Shown here in pieces: positions 42,338 to 51,666 of a stretch of 64,000 bases of DNA. The stretch comes from Holtiella tumoricola. Lineage in GTDB: Bacteria > Bacillota > Clostridia > Lachnospirales > Cellulosilyticaceae. Made by a program: the position numbers and the translations under genes. The first letter of the stretch is position 1, and each line of letters starts with the position of its first letter. The stretch lies in the NCBI RefSeq assembly GCF_027857615.1, contig NZ_JAQIFT010000045.1, positions 39,876 to 103,875 of the forward strand. The letters are read 5' to 3'. Under the pieces are notes generated by a model. It did not search any database, was not told where the DNA came from, and saw only the letters and a program-made list of their open reading frames with translations.

Positions 42338-43498
42338 TTACATTGCACCTTCTAGGATTTTACGACTTACTTCTAAAGTTACTTCTCCCGTTTCAGAAAG
42401 TTGTGTCATTCCATGTCTTTCAAGTGCATCTACAATATCATTTATACCTTCTTCAGTTATTCCATAATCACTTAAGTGTGTAGCAATACCTAAGCTTTCA
42501 AAGAAATCACGTGTTCTCTTAATAGCTTGGTCAATACGGGTATCTATCTCACCTTCACTAATACCCCATACACGTTCTGCATATTGAAGTAATTTAGCTT
42601 GTTTTTGTTCTCTTCGTACATTCCAAATAGAAGGTTGAAGGATTGCTAGCGTTTTGGCATGGTCAATGCCATATAGTGCAGTGATTTCATGACCTATTGA
42701 GTGTGTTGTCCAGTCTTGTGGTACACCTGCTCCAATAAGCCCGTTGAGTGCCATTGTTGCACACCATACAAGGTTTGCCCTCGCATCATAATCTGTTGGA
42801 TTATCAATTGTTGTTTTTCCAATCTCGATAAGTGTTTGTAGTATCCCCTCTGCTGTACGATCCTGGAACCTAGCCTCTGATGGTAATGTTACATATTGCT
42901 CTACTGTATGAATAAAAGTATCTACAATCCCATTCGCCACCTGTGTTTCTGGTAATGTATAAGTCAGTTCTGGATCTAAAATTGAGAATACTGGGAAAGC
43001 TTTTGGACTAAAAATAGCAAGCTTACCTAGCCTTGAGGTAATAACCCCTCCATTATTCATTTCTGAACCTGTTGCTGGTAATGTTACAACTGTTCCTATT
43101 GGTAAACATGGAGCCACTTCTGCTGGTACTGTCCCATAGCTAAACAGTTCTTCTTTATTCTCGCCTTCATAAGTCGAAGCAATAGATACAAATTTAGTTC
43201 CATCCATTACAGAGCCGCCACCTACAGCAAGTAAGAAATTAATCTTTTCTTGTTTAACTATTTCTACTGCCTTCATCAATGTATCATATTGTGGATTAGG
43301 TTCAATCCCACCAAATTCAAAAATTTGGCGTCCTTCTAAATAAGTTTTTACTTGATCTAAGGTACCAAAGCGTTTAACGCTTCCACCACCATAAAGAATA
43401 AGTACTTTAGCATCTTGTGGAACTTGCTTTGAAAGTTCTTTTAAGGTGTCTTTACCAAAAATAATATGTGTAGGGTTATGAAATTCAAAATTTAACAT
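42338..43498 (-). CDS. yqhD: NADPH-dependent aldehyde reductase YqhD
   Basis: This 386-residue iron-containing alcohol dehydrogenase starts after AAAAGGAGATAC. The sequence closely follows E. coli YqhD throughout, including LILYGGGSVKRFG, EFGGIEPNPQYDTLMKAVE, LLAVGGGSVMDGTKF, TLPATGSEMNNGGVI, the metal ligands in NGIVDTFIHTVEQYV, and GAGVPQDWTTHSIGHEITALYGIDHAKTLA. It reduces toxic short aldehydes to alcohols, and the butanol dehydrogenases of Clostridia belong to the same family. The MerR regulator upstream probably responds to aldehydes. Confidence 0.93.
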   Translation of the reverse strand: MLNFEFHNPTHIIFGKDTLKELSKQVPQDAKVLILYGGGSVKRFGTLDQVKTYLEGRQIFEFGGIEPNPQYDTLMKAVEIVKQEKINFLLAVGGGSVMDGTKFVSIASTYEGENKEELFSYGTVPAEVAPCLPIGTVVTLPATGSEMNNGGVITSRLGKLAIFSPKAFPVFSILDPELTYTLPETQVANGIVDTFIHTVEQYVTLPSEARFQDRTAEGILQTLIEIGKTTIDNPTDYDARANLVWCATMALNGLIGAGVPQDWTTHSIGHEITALYGIDHAKTLAILQPSIWNVRREQKQAKLLQYAERVWGISEGEIDTRIDQAIKRTRDFFESLGIATHLSDYGITEEGINDIVDALERHGMTQLSETGEVTLEVSRKILEGAM

Positions 43499-43602
43499 AA
43501 ATAAGTATCTCCTTTTTTCTTAATCTCTTCTTTTACCTTACACCTTATAGTTCACTCTAAGTCAATGCTTTTATACAAACATATATTAAAATATATACTT
43601 AT

Positions 43603-43971
43603 CTATTCACATTCTTTAGTTTTACCATCATACCATTCTATTTTTTTATCTATCTTATGAACACTTCTTTGAATAATCTCCATCTGTTCTTGCAATTGCC
43701 TCTTATGTGCATTTAAAATCTGTTTTCTTTGAGGTATTGTATGCTCCCCTTCCATACTTAACTCAACAATATAATGAATATCAGCAATAGACATACCTGT
43801 CTCCTTTAGACATTTTATAAGCTCAATCCAAAAGATATCATCTTCTTGATATATTCTAATTCCTTGTCCATTTTTCTGAATACCTGGCAGAAGACCTTCC
43901 TTTTCATAATAACGTAATGTATATGTACTAAGCCCTACTCTTTCAGCTACTTTACCAATTGTATATGCCAT
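43603..43971 (-). CDS. MerR-family regulator, AdhR-like
   Basis: This 122-residue protein opens with the MerR DNA-binding domain (YTIGKVAERVGLSTYTLRYYEKEGLLPG), then a dimerisation helix (RKQILNAHKRQLQEQMEIIQRSVHKI). A cysteine at residue 54 in WIELIKCLKETGMSI matches the position of the aldehyde-sensing cysteine of Bacillus AdhR, which is the inference for its role. It lies upstream of yqhD on the same strand, 104 bases apart. Confidence 0.88.
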   Translation of the reverse strand: MAYTIGKVAERVGLSTYTLRYYEKEGLLPGIQKNGQGIRIYQEDDIFWIELIKCLKETGMSIADIHYIVELSMEGEHTIPQRKQILNAHKRQLQEQMEIIQRSVHKIDKKIEWYDGKTKECE

Positions 43972-44081
43972 CTCTTACTCACTCCAATTTAATCATTCTT
44001 TCTATTAGTATATCATCAAATAAGATCATATATATAGTTCTTCACTTAAATAGTATTACTCTCCTACTCTAACTTAATAAA

Positions 44082-44114
44082 CAAAAAAACAGAGTGGATT
44101 AATTCCACTCTGTT
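44082..44114 (-). terminator. Terminator overlapping the BFD gene end
   Basis: ACAGAGTGG pairs with CCACTCTGT around the stop codon (AATTAAT loop), followed by seven T on the minus strand. Confidence 0.85.
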
Positions 44115-44317
44115 CCAAACTCAGCAATAAGATCTTCAATTTTACCTTTACATCTAAAGCCTTTACATCCACCTTTAGTTGCTCCTGTATCTTCTGCTAC
44201 AGCTTCTACTGTTTTATTGCCATTTCTAATACTATTTTTAATTGATTCCTTTGTAATTCCACGACATACACATACTTTTTCTAATTTATCTTTAACATCT
44301 TGGTTTAATTGTTCCAT
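44099..44317 (-). CDS. BFD-type [2Fe-2S] protein
   Basis: This 72-residue protein carries the bacterioferritin-associated ferredoxin pattern: CVCRGITKESIKNSIRNG, then TGATKGGCKGFRCKGKIEDL, i.e. two C-x-C/C-x-x-x-x-C pairs for a [2Fe-2S] cluster. In E. coli Bfd helps release iron from bacterioferritin, and stand-alone Clostridia versions often partner redox enzymes. No bacterioferritin is adjacent. Confidence 0.85.
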   Translation of the reverse strand: MEQLNQDVKDKLEKVCVCRGITKESIKNSIRNGNKTVEAVAEDTGATKGGCKGFRCKGKIEDLIAEFGTEWN

Positions 44318-44423
44318 GAGTTATACCTCCAGTAATTAATAATAATTATCTTTTAACATATTATATTATATCTATTCTTATTTGTCTATATACCTTAAGC
44401 AAACTCTGCAACAAATTTTTTCA

Positions 44424-44456
44424 CAAAAAAAGGAGGGGTTTCTTCAACACCTCCTC
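44424..44456 (-). terminator. Terminator of the whiA-crh operon
   Basis: GGAGG and CCTCC arms with an imperfect loop are followed by seven T on the minus strand, ending the murB-rapZ-yvcK-whiA-crh unit. Confidence 0.75.
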
Positions 44457-44461
44457 ATTTA

Positions 44462-44728
44462 TTATTCACCTATTTCTTCAGTTGTTAAGAACTTATTTAA
44501 AGCTTCTAAAGCTGCTTGTTCATCTTCACCATCTACTACAAGCTCAATAGCAGCACCTTTTATAGTACCTAAAGACATCATACCCATAATACTTTTTGCA
44601 TTAACATTTTTTTCATCTACTACTACAGCAATGTGGCTTTCAAATTTACTAGCAATTTGTACAAATAATGCAGCTTGTCTTGCTTCTAAACCATTTTTAA
44701 GACCTACAGTTACTTTTTCCTTAATCAT
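44462..44728 (-). CDS. crh: Crh-type HPr protein without phospho-histidine
   Basis: This 88-residue HPr-fold protein overlaps the whiA stop by four bases. In HPr, position 15 in NGLHARPAA is the histidine phosphorylated by enzyme I; here it is NGLEARQAA, so Glu replaces it and Gln replaces Pro-18. Ser-46, the target of HPr kinase, is kept (NAKSIMGMMSL). This is the character of Crh proteins, which act with CcpA in catabolite repression rather than in sugar transport. Its location after whiA is standard in Clostridia. Confidence 0.9.
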   Translation of the reverse strand: MIKEKVTVGLKNGLEARQAALFVQIASKFESHIAVVVDEKNVNAKSIMGMMSLGTIKGAAIELVVDGEDEQAALEALNKFLTTEEIGE

Positions 44729-45684
44729 TTAATCTTTCCTCCTCTTTGTTCCCTTATTTGATCTGCAATTTCACTCAATTTTTTTAGTCTATGATTTACT
44801 CCTGACTTCCCTACAGGTGGTGACAGAAGCTCTCCTAGCTCTTTAAGCGTTGCACTTGAATACTCTAATCTAAATCTTGCAATTTGCTCAAGGTTTTCTG
44901 GAAGTGCAGATAAGCCAATAGTATCTCTTAAATACTCAATGTCTTGAACTTGTCTTACTGCTGCCGATACAGTTTTTTTAAGATTGGCTGTCTCACAGTT
45001 GACCAATCTATTAACATTGTTACGTACTTCCTTTACAATCCTTATATTTTCTAATTGCATTAGAGCAATGTGTGCTCCTATAACGTTAAGCAAATCTACA
45101 ATCTGTGCCCCTTCTTTCAAGTATACCACATAACTGCCTTTTCGGGTCACTATTTTAGCATCCATTTCTAAGTGATTCATTGTAGTCTGTAAATATTCTG
45201 CATTCTCATGATACAATGTTACAAATTCGAAATGATAGCCTTTTTCAGGATCACTTACTGAGCCTCCGCCTAAAAAAGACCCTCTAAGATAAGCCCTTTT
45301 ACAACATATGCTTTGAACCATCATATAATCCATGTGTTGCCTTAACACTGGGAGGTTGCCTTCATATTTCAGAATTGTTGTAGCGAGAAGAATCTTCTCT
45401 GCATCCTTAGAGTCCATGGTTTTCAGAAGATAGGTTTGTCTACTTTTATTTTTATGCGTAATTAAAATAACTTCAGTATTAATATTAAAAGTTTTTTTAA
45501 TCATTGTAAAGTATTTTCTAGCAATAGCTTCATTTTCTGTATGAATCCGAATGCTAAAAGTACCTCTTTCGAACTCTATTTTCCCTGCCATTAAAAGAAA
45601 AGCTCCGATTTCAGCAATCATACAGTGCCTTGCTTCTCCTGTAATTTCAGTAAGTTCTTTACGTACATCTGCAGAAAAAGACAT
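44725..45684 (-). CDS. whiA: WhiA transcription regulator
   Basis: This 319-residue protein starts behind AAAGAGGTGACAAA. The N-terminal part has the LAGLIDADG-like fold (FLLMAGKIEFERGTFSIRI; LRGSFLGGGSVSDPEKGYHFEF), and the C-terminal HTH includes SATLKELGELLSPPVGKSGVNHRLKKLSEIA. WhiA links cell division and nutrient state in Gram-positive bacteria. It sits in the conserved rapZ-yvcK-whiA order. Confidence 0.96.
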   Translation of the reverse strand: MSFSADVRKELTEITGEARHCMIAEIGAFLLMAGKIEFERGTFSIRIHTENEAIARKYFTMIKKTFNINTEVILITHKNKSRQTYLLKTMDSKDAEKILLATTILKYEGNLPVLRQHMDYMMVQSICCKRAYLRGSFLGGGSVSDPEKGYHFEFVTLYHENAEYLQTTMNHLEMDAKIVTRKGSYVVYLKEGAQIVDLLNVIGAHIALMQLENIRIVKEVRNNVNRLVNCETANLKKTVSAAVRQVQDIEYLRDTIGLSALPENLEQIARFRLEYSSATLKELGELLSPPVGKSGVNHRLKKLSEIADQIREQRGGKIK

Positions 45685-45714
45685 TTTGTCACCTCTTTAG
45701 ATACTGTTTATTAT

Positions 45715-46680
45715 TTAAACATCATTAAAAATATATTCGGCTAACTTATCTTGATTGTGTCTAATATATTGTTTTTCATGATTAATACGTACAAGCGGTG
45801 CTTCAATACGCTTTTTAGCCTGCCAAATTGGATGTTCTGCATCGAAGTGTAACATGTGTGCGCCATCTTCAATGTATTTTTTCAAGTATTCCTCTGGAAT
45901 ATTCTCGTTATTTACAATAACTGTATTAATTGTACCTTCACCTATGAATTTTTCAAGTTCTTCAACATGATCCTCTACTGTAAATCCTGTTGTTTCACCT
46001 GGTTGGCTCATCATATTAGCAATATATATCTTACGAGCCTTTGAATTTCTAATTGCATTGGCAACTTCTTCTATTAATAAGTTAGGTACAATACTTGTAT
46101 ATAAGCTACCTGGACCAAGAAGGAGGATTTCTGCTTCTTCAATCGCTTCTATTACTTCTTCTGCTGGTTGTGGATTTTTAGGTTCTAATCTTATATCTGT
46201 AATCATTTTATGATGTGCCTTACTATATTCAACAATCTGAGTTTCACCTTCTACACAATCACCATTTTCAAATGTTGCATAGAGTTGTACATTTTCTAAT
46301 GTAACTGGTAATACTTTTCCTGTTATAGCCAGTACCTTACTGGTTACTTGCACTGCTTTTTCGAAGTTTCCACTTAAATCTGCAAGTGCCGCTAAGAATA
46401 GATTTCCAAAGTTTTGACCTTTTAATGTTCCATCTTTAAATCTATATTGCAAAAGTTCTTTCATAATAGGTTCTGTATTTGCAAGTGCTACTAGGCAGTT
46501 ACGAATATCCCCTGGTGGAACCATATTCATTTCTTCTCTTAAGATGCCAGAACCCCCACCATTATCAGATACTGTTACTATTGCAGTAACATCTGATGTA
46601 TGCTTTTTGATACCTCTAAGCATAGTTGATAAACCTGTTCCGCCACCTATAGCAACTACTTTCAAGGAACTTTTATTCAT
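45715..46680 (-). CDS. yvcK: YvcK/CofD-like gluconeogenesis factor
   Basis: This 321-residue protein opens with VVAIGGGTGLSTMLRGIK, the Rossmann nucleotide-sugar-binding loop, and continues with DNGGGSGILREEMNMVPPGDIRNCLVALAN, YRFKDGTLKGQNFGNLFLAAL and LGPGSLYTSIVPNLLI. YvcK binds UDP-sugars and is required for growth on gluconeogenic carbon and for cell-wall balance. The start (GAGGTAAATAAC) is two bases after the rapZ stop. Confidence 0.96.
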   Translation of the reverse strand: MNKSSLKVVAIGGGTGLSTMLRGIKKHTSDVTAIVTVSDNGGGSGILREEMNMVPPGDIRNCLVALANTEPIMKELLQYRFKDGTLKGQNFGNLFLAALADLSGNFEKAVQVTSKVLAITGKVLPVTLENVQLYATFENGDCVEGETQIVEYSKAHHKMITDIRLEPKNPQPAEEVIEAIEEAEILLLGPGSLYTSIVPNLLIEEVANAIRNSKARKIYIANMMSQPGETTGFTVEDHVEELEKFIGEGTINTVIVNNENIPEEYLKKYIEDGAHMLHFDAEHPIWQAKKRIEAPLVRINHEKQYIRHNQDKLAEYIFNDV

Positions 46681-46681
46681 G

Positions 46682-47554
46682 TTATTTACCTCGTTTACTA
46701 TCTTTATCTATATCTCTATGCTGAACGGTTACTGCATTACCACTATTTTTTAAATATTGATAAAGTGCATTTCCTAGTACGACAGAACGATGCTTTCCGC
46801 CTGTACAGCCGATCCCAATCACCAATTGATTTTTGCCTTCTTTTGTATAGTGTGGAATGAGGAAGTCTACCATATCCTTTAGTTTATCTAAAAATGTAGT
46901 TGTTACCTCATATTGCATAACATAGTCTTGTATTTCTTTCTCATTTCCTGTAAGTGGTCTTAGTTCAGGTATATAATATGGATTTGGAATAAATCTAACA
47001 TCAAATACTAAGTCCGCATCAATAGGTACACCATATTTAAATCCAAATACTAAAATAGTAATCATTAAATTTTTAAAATCATTTTTTTCAATAACTATAT
47101 CGTGCAACACATCTTTTACATCCTTAGCTAAAAGATGTGTTGTATCGATAATATAATCTGATTTATCTTTAACCTCTGTTAAAATTGCTCTTTCTTTCTC
47201 AATGCCTTCTTGAATACGCTCGTTACGTGCAAGGGGATGAAGTCTACGTGTTTCTTTATAGCGTTTAACAAGTTCTTCATCAGCACAGTCAAAAAATATA
47301 ATTTTGTATTCATATCCAGCTAATTTAAGTTCTTTTAAACTTGTAAATAAATCATCAAACAAAATACCGCCTCTAATATCTATGCCTAATACAACTTTAT
47401 CATATTGTTGCTTCTTATCTACAATCAAACTAACAAAGTTAGGTATAAGCATAGGTGGCAAATTATCTACACAATAATATCCCATATCTTCAAAACAATT
47501 GATTGCGGTACTTTTACCTGCCCCTGACATTCCCGTAACGATAATGAATTCCAT
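46682..47554 (-). CDS. rapZ: RapZ-type nucleotide-binding protein
   Basis: This 290-residue protein has the Walker A motif TGMSGAGKSTAINCFEDMG, the DNLPPMLIP strand and the Walker B-like VLGIDIRGG. The C-terminal part carries LVIGIGCTGGKHRSVVLGN, the conserved GCTGGKHRSV motif. RapZ proteins regulate GlmS levels in enterobacteria, while YvcJ relatives in Bacillus bind nucleotides. It is coupled to murB and yvcK in the usual cluster. Confidence 0.96.
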   Translation of the reverse strand: MEFIIVTGMSGAGKSTAINCFEDMGYYCVDNLPPMLIPNFVSLIVDKKQQYDKVVLGIDIRGGILFDDLFTSLKELKLAGYEYKIIFFDCADEELVKRYKETRRLHPLARNERIQEGIEKERAILTEVKDKSDYIIDTTHLLAKDVKDVLHDIVIEKNDFKNLMITILVFGFKYGVPIDADLVFDVRFIPNPYYIPELRPLTGNEKEIQDYVMQYEVTTTFLDKLKDMVDFLIPHYTKEGKNQLVIGIGCTGGKHRSVVLGNALYQYLKNSGNAVTVQHRDIDKDSKRGK

Positions 47555-47557
47555 GCT

Positions 47558-48472
47558 TTATTTTTCTCCTATCACTTTGACCTCAGTCTCAAGTTGTACA
47601 TTAAACTTCTCTTTCACACACTTTTGTACATTTTCGATTAAAGTCTTAATATCTTCATAAGTGGCACCGCCTGTATTAATAACAAATCCACAGTGTTTTT
47701 CTGATACTTGTGCACCACCTACTTGGTATCCTCTTAAGTCACTATCCATAATCAGCTTCCCTGCAAAGTGGCCTTCTGGTCTTTTAAAGGTACTTCCTGC
47801 ACTTGGATACTCTAATGGTTGTTTATCTCTTCTTCGTTGCATCAAGTCTTTCATTTTAGCCTTAATTGCATCTTGGTCACCTGATTCAAGCTTAATAGTT
47901 GCCTTTACTACAGTGTAACCCTTTTCACCTACAATACTCGTACGGTATCCAAGTTTTAATTCCTCTAGGCTAAGTGTTTTAAGTACCCCATTTTCATCAA
48001 TGATTGTAGCTTCTACTAAGACACCTTTCATCTCACCATCATAAGCACCTGCATTCATTGTAACTGCTCCACCTAGTGTGCCTGGAATACCATGAGCAAA
48101 TTCAAATCCTGTTAAACTATGATCATATGCACTATTTGCAATGCGAGAGAGCAATGCACCTGCATAAGCTGTAATACAATTACCTTTTACTTCTATATCA
48201 CTTAATGCTTTATATACTTCAATAATAACGCCTCTATATCCCTTATCTGTAACAAGTAAATTACTTCCATTTCCAATGACATAATAAGGTATTTGTTCTT
48301 GCTTACATACTTTTATAGCATGCATCAATTCTTCTTCTGTTTGAGGCACAACATATAAATCTGCTGGGCCACCTATTTTGAAGGTCGTATGTTGATTCAT
48401 CCATTCATTTTCTAATATAAATGTTTTATTTATCTTCTGTGCTAATAAATGGATGATATTCGTTTTATTCAT
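47558..48472 (-). CDS. murB: UDP-N-acetylenolpyruvoylglucosamine reductase
   Basis: This 304-residue MurB starts behind AAGGAGTGAAATA. The FAD-binding half shows TTFKIGGPADLYVVPQTEEEL, YYVIGNGSNLLVTDKGYRGVII and GIPGTLGGAVTMNAGAYDGEM. The substrate domain shows YPSAGSTFKRPEGHFAGKLI, with the catalytic serine in AGST. It makes UDP-MurNAc for peptidoglycan, cytoplasmic. Confidence 0.96.
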   Translation of the reverse strand: MNKTNIIHLLAQKINKTFILENEWMNQHTTFKIGGPADLYVVPQTEEELMHAIKVCKQEQIPYYVIGNGSNLLVTDKGYRGVIIEVYKALSDIEVKGNCITAYAGALLSRIANSAYDHSLTGFEFAHGIPGTLGGAVTMNAGAYDGEMKGVLVEATIIDENGVLKTLSLEELKLGYRTSIVGEKGYTVVKATIKLESGDQDAIKAKMKDLMQRRRDKQPLEYPSAGSTFKRPEGHFAGKLIMDSDLRGYQVGGAQVSEKHCGFVINTGGATYEDIKTLIENVQKCVKEKFNVQLETEVKVIGEK

Positions 48473-48549
48473 TTATTTCACTCCTTGACTGCCGCTATCT
48501 TCGTTATTATTATAATATACATTATTTTATAGGGTAATGATAGTATTTT

Positions 48550-51500
48550 TTATAACTTGAAAGTGGCCGTGCTTCCTTTGTGAGTGCTTACAATTTCAAG
48601 GCGTGCTGGGATTTGCTCCCTTAGTTCTTTAACGTGTGAAATGATCCCTACCAAGCGTCCTGTATCTTGTAAATTCAGAAGTGTTTTGATAGCTAATTCT
48701 AGAGCTTCTTCATCTAGTGTTCCAAATCCCTCATCAATAAACATGGTATCTAAGCTAGATGCCCCAGCAAGTCTTGATATGACATCTGCAAGTCCCAGTG
48801 CTAAGGCTAAAGCTGCCATAAAGCTTTCTCCACCGGACAATGTATTGACCGGTCTTGTTTGCCCTACATAATGGTCAATAACTGCTATATCTAATCCTGC
48901 TTGTGCATTTTTACGACGTAAGTCATCTGTACGATAAAGCTCATATCTAGATGTAGTCATTGGTCTTAATTTTTGATTTGCACTTTCTAAGACTTCATCA
49001 AATATACTACTTTGAATATAACGTTCAAAAGAAAGCCCTTTACTATTCTTTCCTTTTGCCATAGCAGTCATTGTACCTATAACATGTTGTTTACGTGCAA
49101 CTTCTTCGCTTTCTTCATAAAGCTTTTCTATTCCTGTTTGTACTTCTTCGTAAAGTTTGAGCTGTCTAGTCAGCTCTACTATTGCTAGTTGTAGTTCTTC
49201 TTTCTTGTTAGTTAATTGTTCAAATTCTACTTTTACAGTTTCAAAATCTTCTAATTTAAAGCCTTGCGCTTGTGCTTCTAGCATTTCCTTTTTACTATTT
49301 AATATAGCTGTTTGTTGTTCATAAGATGCTATTTGTTGCTTTAAATTTTCTAGATGAACAACCTCTCCCTTCAATGCTTGATAGCTTTCTAAACCTAAGA
49401 TATTTGAATGCTCCAATGCATCCTTAAATCGTTTATGTGCATCTTCTAAGCCATTTTCTTGTTCCGCTAAGTAAAGATTTTTTTGTTCTAATGTTCCTTT
49501 TAGAAGTGAAAGCTTCTCTTTTGTCTCCTGAAGCTTTTGTTGTAAAAGCTTATAGCTATTCTCATACTGAGCTTGGATAGACTTTAGACTTTGAATAGAT
49601 TCTAAGAGTGCTTCTTTTGATCTAAGATCTTGTGGTACTTCTTTCTTAATTTCTTCTAATTTACTTTTGTCTTTTTCTATTTCAATTTGATCATTGTGAT
49701 ACTTCTCTTTGATAGATTCTAATGTTGTCTGTAATGTTTCTTTTTCTTTCTTATCAGAAGCTAATTTAAGTTCTAACTGCTGAAGTTGTGTGATTTTGAC
49801 TTTAGCTTCTTCAAGTGTTTTTTGAAGATTTTCTTTATACTCTACAGTAATATTTTCTACAGATACACTTATTTGTATTTCATAATTTTTAAGCTTACTC
49901 TCAATTACAGTAATATCTTCTTGTATGCTCTTGCCTCGTGTAAGAATACCATTTTGCTCTTCTTCCTTCTTACTCATTTGTGTAAGTAATTGATTTTTTA
50001 TGGCTTCTATTCTTTTGATATCTTCCATAGTCACTTCATTCTGAAGTTTAACTGCTTTACGAGGATGCTCCATACTTCCGCATACTGGACAAGGAGTATT
50101 GTCCTCTAACTTTTCTGCTAGTATACCTGCTTGTCCGCTCATCCACTGTTCTACATAAAGATCATGTTCTTGTTGCTTAGCTAGTTCTTGTAGCTTAAGT
50201 GCTTTAATTTCTCCACCAAGTACTTTGTACTGCCCTAGAAGTTGTAAGCGCTCTTCTTGTTTACGTGCTTGTTCCTTCTTAAAATCAAGAATATAGTCTA
50301 CTTGTTGTAAATTCACCTGTGTATCTGAAATGATTTTATTAAATACTTCTTTTTCTTTTAACTGCTCTTCTATTACTTTAATTTGTTGCTCTTTGGCAGT
50401 GAATGCCTCTACTAACTGCTCCTTTTTAGCATTAAAAGCTACTATATCTGCTTCTTTTTTGAGAATATCTTGTTGAAGTTGGTCCAGTGCATCCATCTTA
50501 GGCACATATCCTTCTAACTTAATAATATGCCCTTTTTGTGTTTCTATTTCCTCATGTTTAGCTTCATATTCTTTTTGAGTGTTCTCTAACTGTCCTAGTT
50601 GTTCATTTAGTACTTGTTGCTCTGACTGAAGTGTTATAAGTGCTTCTTTTGTCTTTGCTACCCCTTCTTTAAACTTATTCCCTTCTTCTTCTATGGTTAC
50701 AAGTGGAACAACTTGTTCTAGTTTGCTTACTTGTTCTTGATAAGTTTTTATTGTCTCTTTTTCCTCTAAATGAATCTTTAACGCTTCTTGTAGCTGTTCT
50801 AATTGCTTGAATGCTGCGTATTTTTCATTTTGTATAAGTAGAGATTGTTGAGCTTTATCCAAAGCTACTTTAATATCTGTTGCCTGTGTATTAGACTCAT
50901 CTAGCTGTACGGAGTATTGTTCATTTAACTCTGTTAAAATACGGCTAACCTCTGGTGCATTTTTTAGAATTTTTGTTTCTAGATAAAACTTAAGCTCTTC
51001 ATGCTCTATTTCTTTCAGGTTACTCATAAATATTTCATACTGAACGTTCTTAGCTTTCATTTGTTCATTTAATTTGCTACTACGTTCTTCTAGCTTTTTC
51101 TCAACACTTTGATAGATGCCTGTCTCAAAAATGTCTTGGAGAATCTTTTGTCTCGCTTTACTATCTGCAGTTAAAAGTTCTCTAAATTTATTTTGTGCAA
51201 TCATAATCACTTGTCTGAATTGATCAATGTTAAAGACAAGTAGTTCCTCTATTCTACGATCTACCTCTTGAAGTCTTGCTGCTACAAGTTTATATTCGTC
51301 ATCTTCTTTTTTATAGAGTAATGCTTTACCTTCTTCTACAGTGAAGCCTTCTCCTCTTTTCTTAGGACGTTCAAAACGAGGAGATCTAATAACTTTATAT
51401 TCATCCCCTTTTAATAGGAAGGTTAACGTAACCTCTGCCGACTCGTCTGACGCTGCAAACTTACTTCTCATACTTTCAGCAGTTCTCTCGCCACCATTGG

Positions 51501-51666
51501 TTTGTCCATAAAGTGCATAGCAAATAGCATCTAAAATGGTTGTCTTCCCTGACCCTGTTGGCCCATGAATAAGGAACATATTTGTATCTTCAAGTAATGT
51601 AAAATCTATTGTTTCGGTACCTCCATAAGGACCAAATGCACGCATGGTTAATATCTTAGGCCTCAT
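48550..51666 (-). CDS. sbcC: Exonuclease subunit SbcC
   Basis: This 1,038-residue protein is read from ATG 51,666 (GAGGAGGGGAAAA), overlapping the sbcD end. It carries Walker A (FLIHGPTGSGKTTILDAICYAL) at the N terminus, two long coiled coils, and a zinc hook (NTPCPVCGSMEHPRK) in the middle. The C-terminal signature (VNTLSGGESFMAALALALGLADV) and Walker B (TMFIDEGFGTLDEEAL) complete the ATPase head. With SbcD it forms the Rad50/Mre11-type nuclease that cleaves hairpins and processes double-strand ends. The frame is intact. Confidence 0.97.
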   Translation of the reverse strand: MRPKILTMRAFGPYGGTETIDFTLLEDTNMFLIHGPTGSGKTTILDAICYALYGQTNGGERTAESMRSKFAASDESAEVTLTFLLKGDEYKVIRSPRFERPKKRGEGFTVEEGKALLYKKEDDEYKLVAARLQEVDRRIEELLVFNIDQFRQVIMIAQNKFRELLTADSKARQKILQDIFETGIYQSVEKKLEERSSKLNEQMKAKNVQYEIFMSNLKEIEHEELKFYLETKILKNAPEVSRILTELNEQYSVQLDESNTQATDIKVALDKAQQSLLIQNEKYAAFKQLEQLQEALKIHLEEKETIKTYQEQVSKLEQVVPLVTIEEEGNKFKEGVAKTKEALITLQSEQQVLNEQLGQLENTQKEYEAKHEEIETQKGHIIKLEGYVPKMDALDQLQQDILKKEADIVAFNAKKEQLVEAFTAKEQQIKVIEEQLKEKEVFNKIISDTQVNLQQVDYILDFKKEQARKQEERLQLLGQYKVLGGEIKALKLQELAKQQEHDLYVEQWMSGQAGILAEKLEDNTPCPVCGSMEHPRKAVKLQNEVTMEDIKRIEAIKNQLLTQMSKKEEEQNGILTRGKSIQEDITVIESKLKNYEIQISVSVENITVEYKENLQKTLEEAKVKITQLQQLELKLASDKKEKETLQTTLESIKEKYHNDQIEIEKDKSKLEEIKKEVPQDLRSKEALLESIQSLKSIQAQYENSYKLLQQKLQETKEKLSLLKGTLEQKNLYLAEQENGLEDAHKRFKDALEHSNILGLESYQALKGEVVHLENLKQQIASYEQQTAILNSKKEMLEAQAQGFKLEDFETVKVEFEQLTNKKEELQLAIVELTRQLKLYEEVQTGIEKLYEESEEVARKQHVIGTMTAMAKGKNSKGLSFERYIQSSIFDEVLESANQKLRPMTTSRYELYRTDDLRRKNAQAGLDIAVIDHYVGQTRPVNTLSGGESFMAALALALGLADVISRLAGASSLDTMFIDEGFGTLDEEALELAIKTLLNLQDTGRLVGIISHVKELREQIPARLEIVSTHKGSTATFKL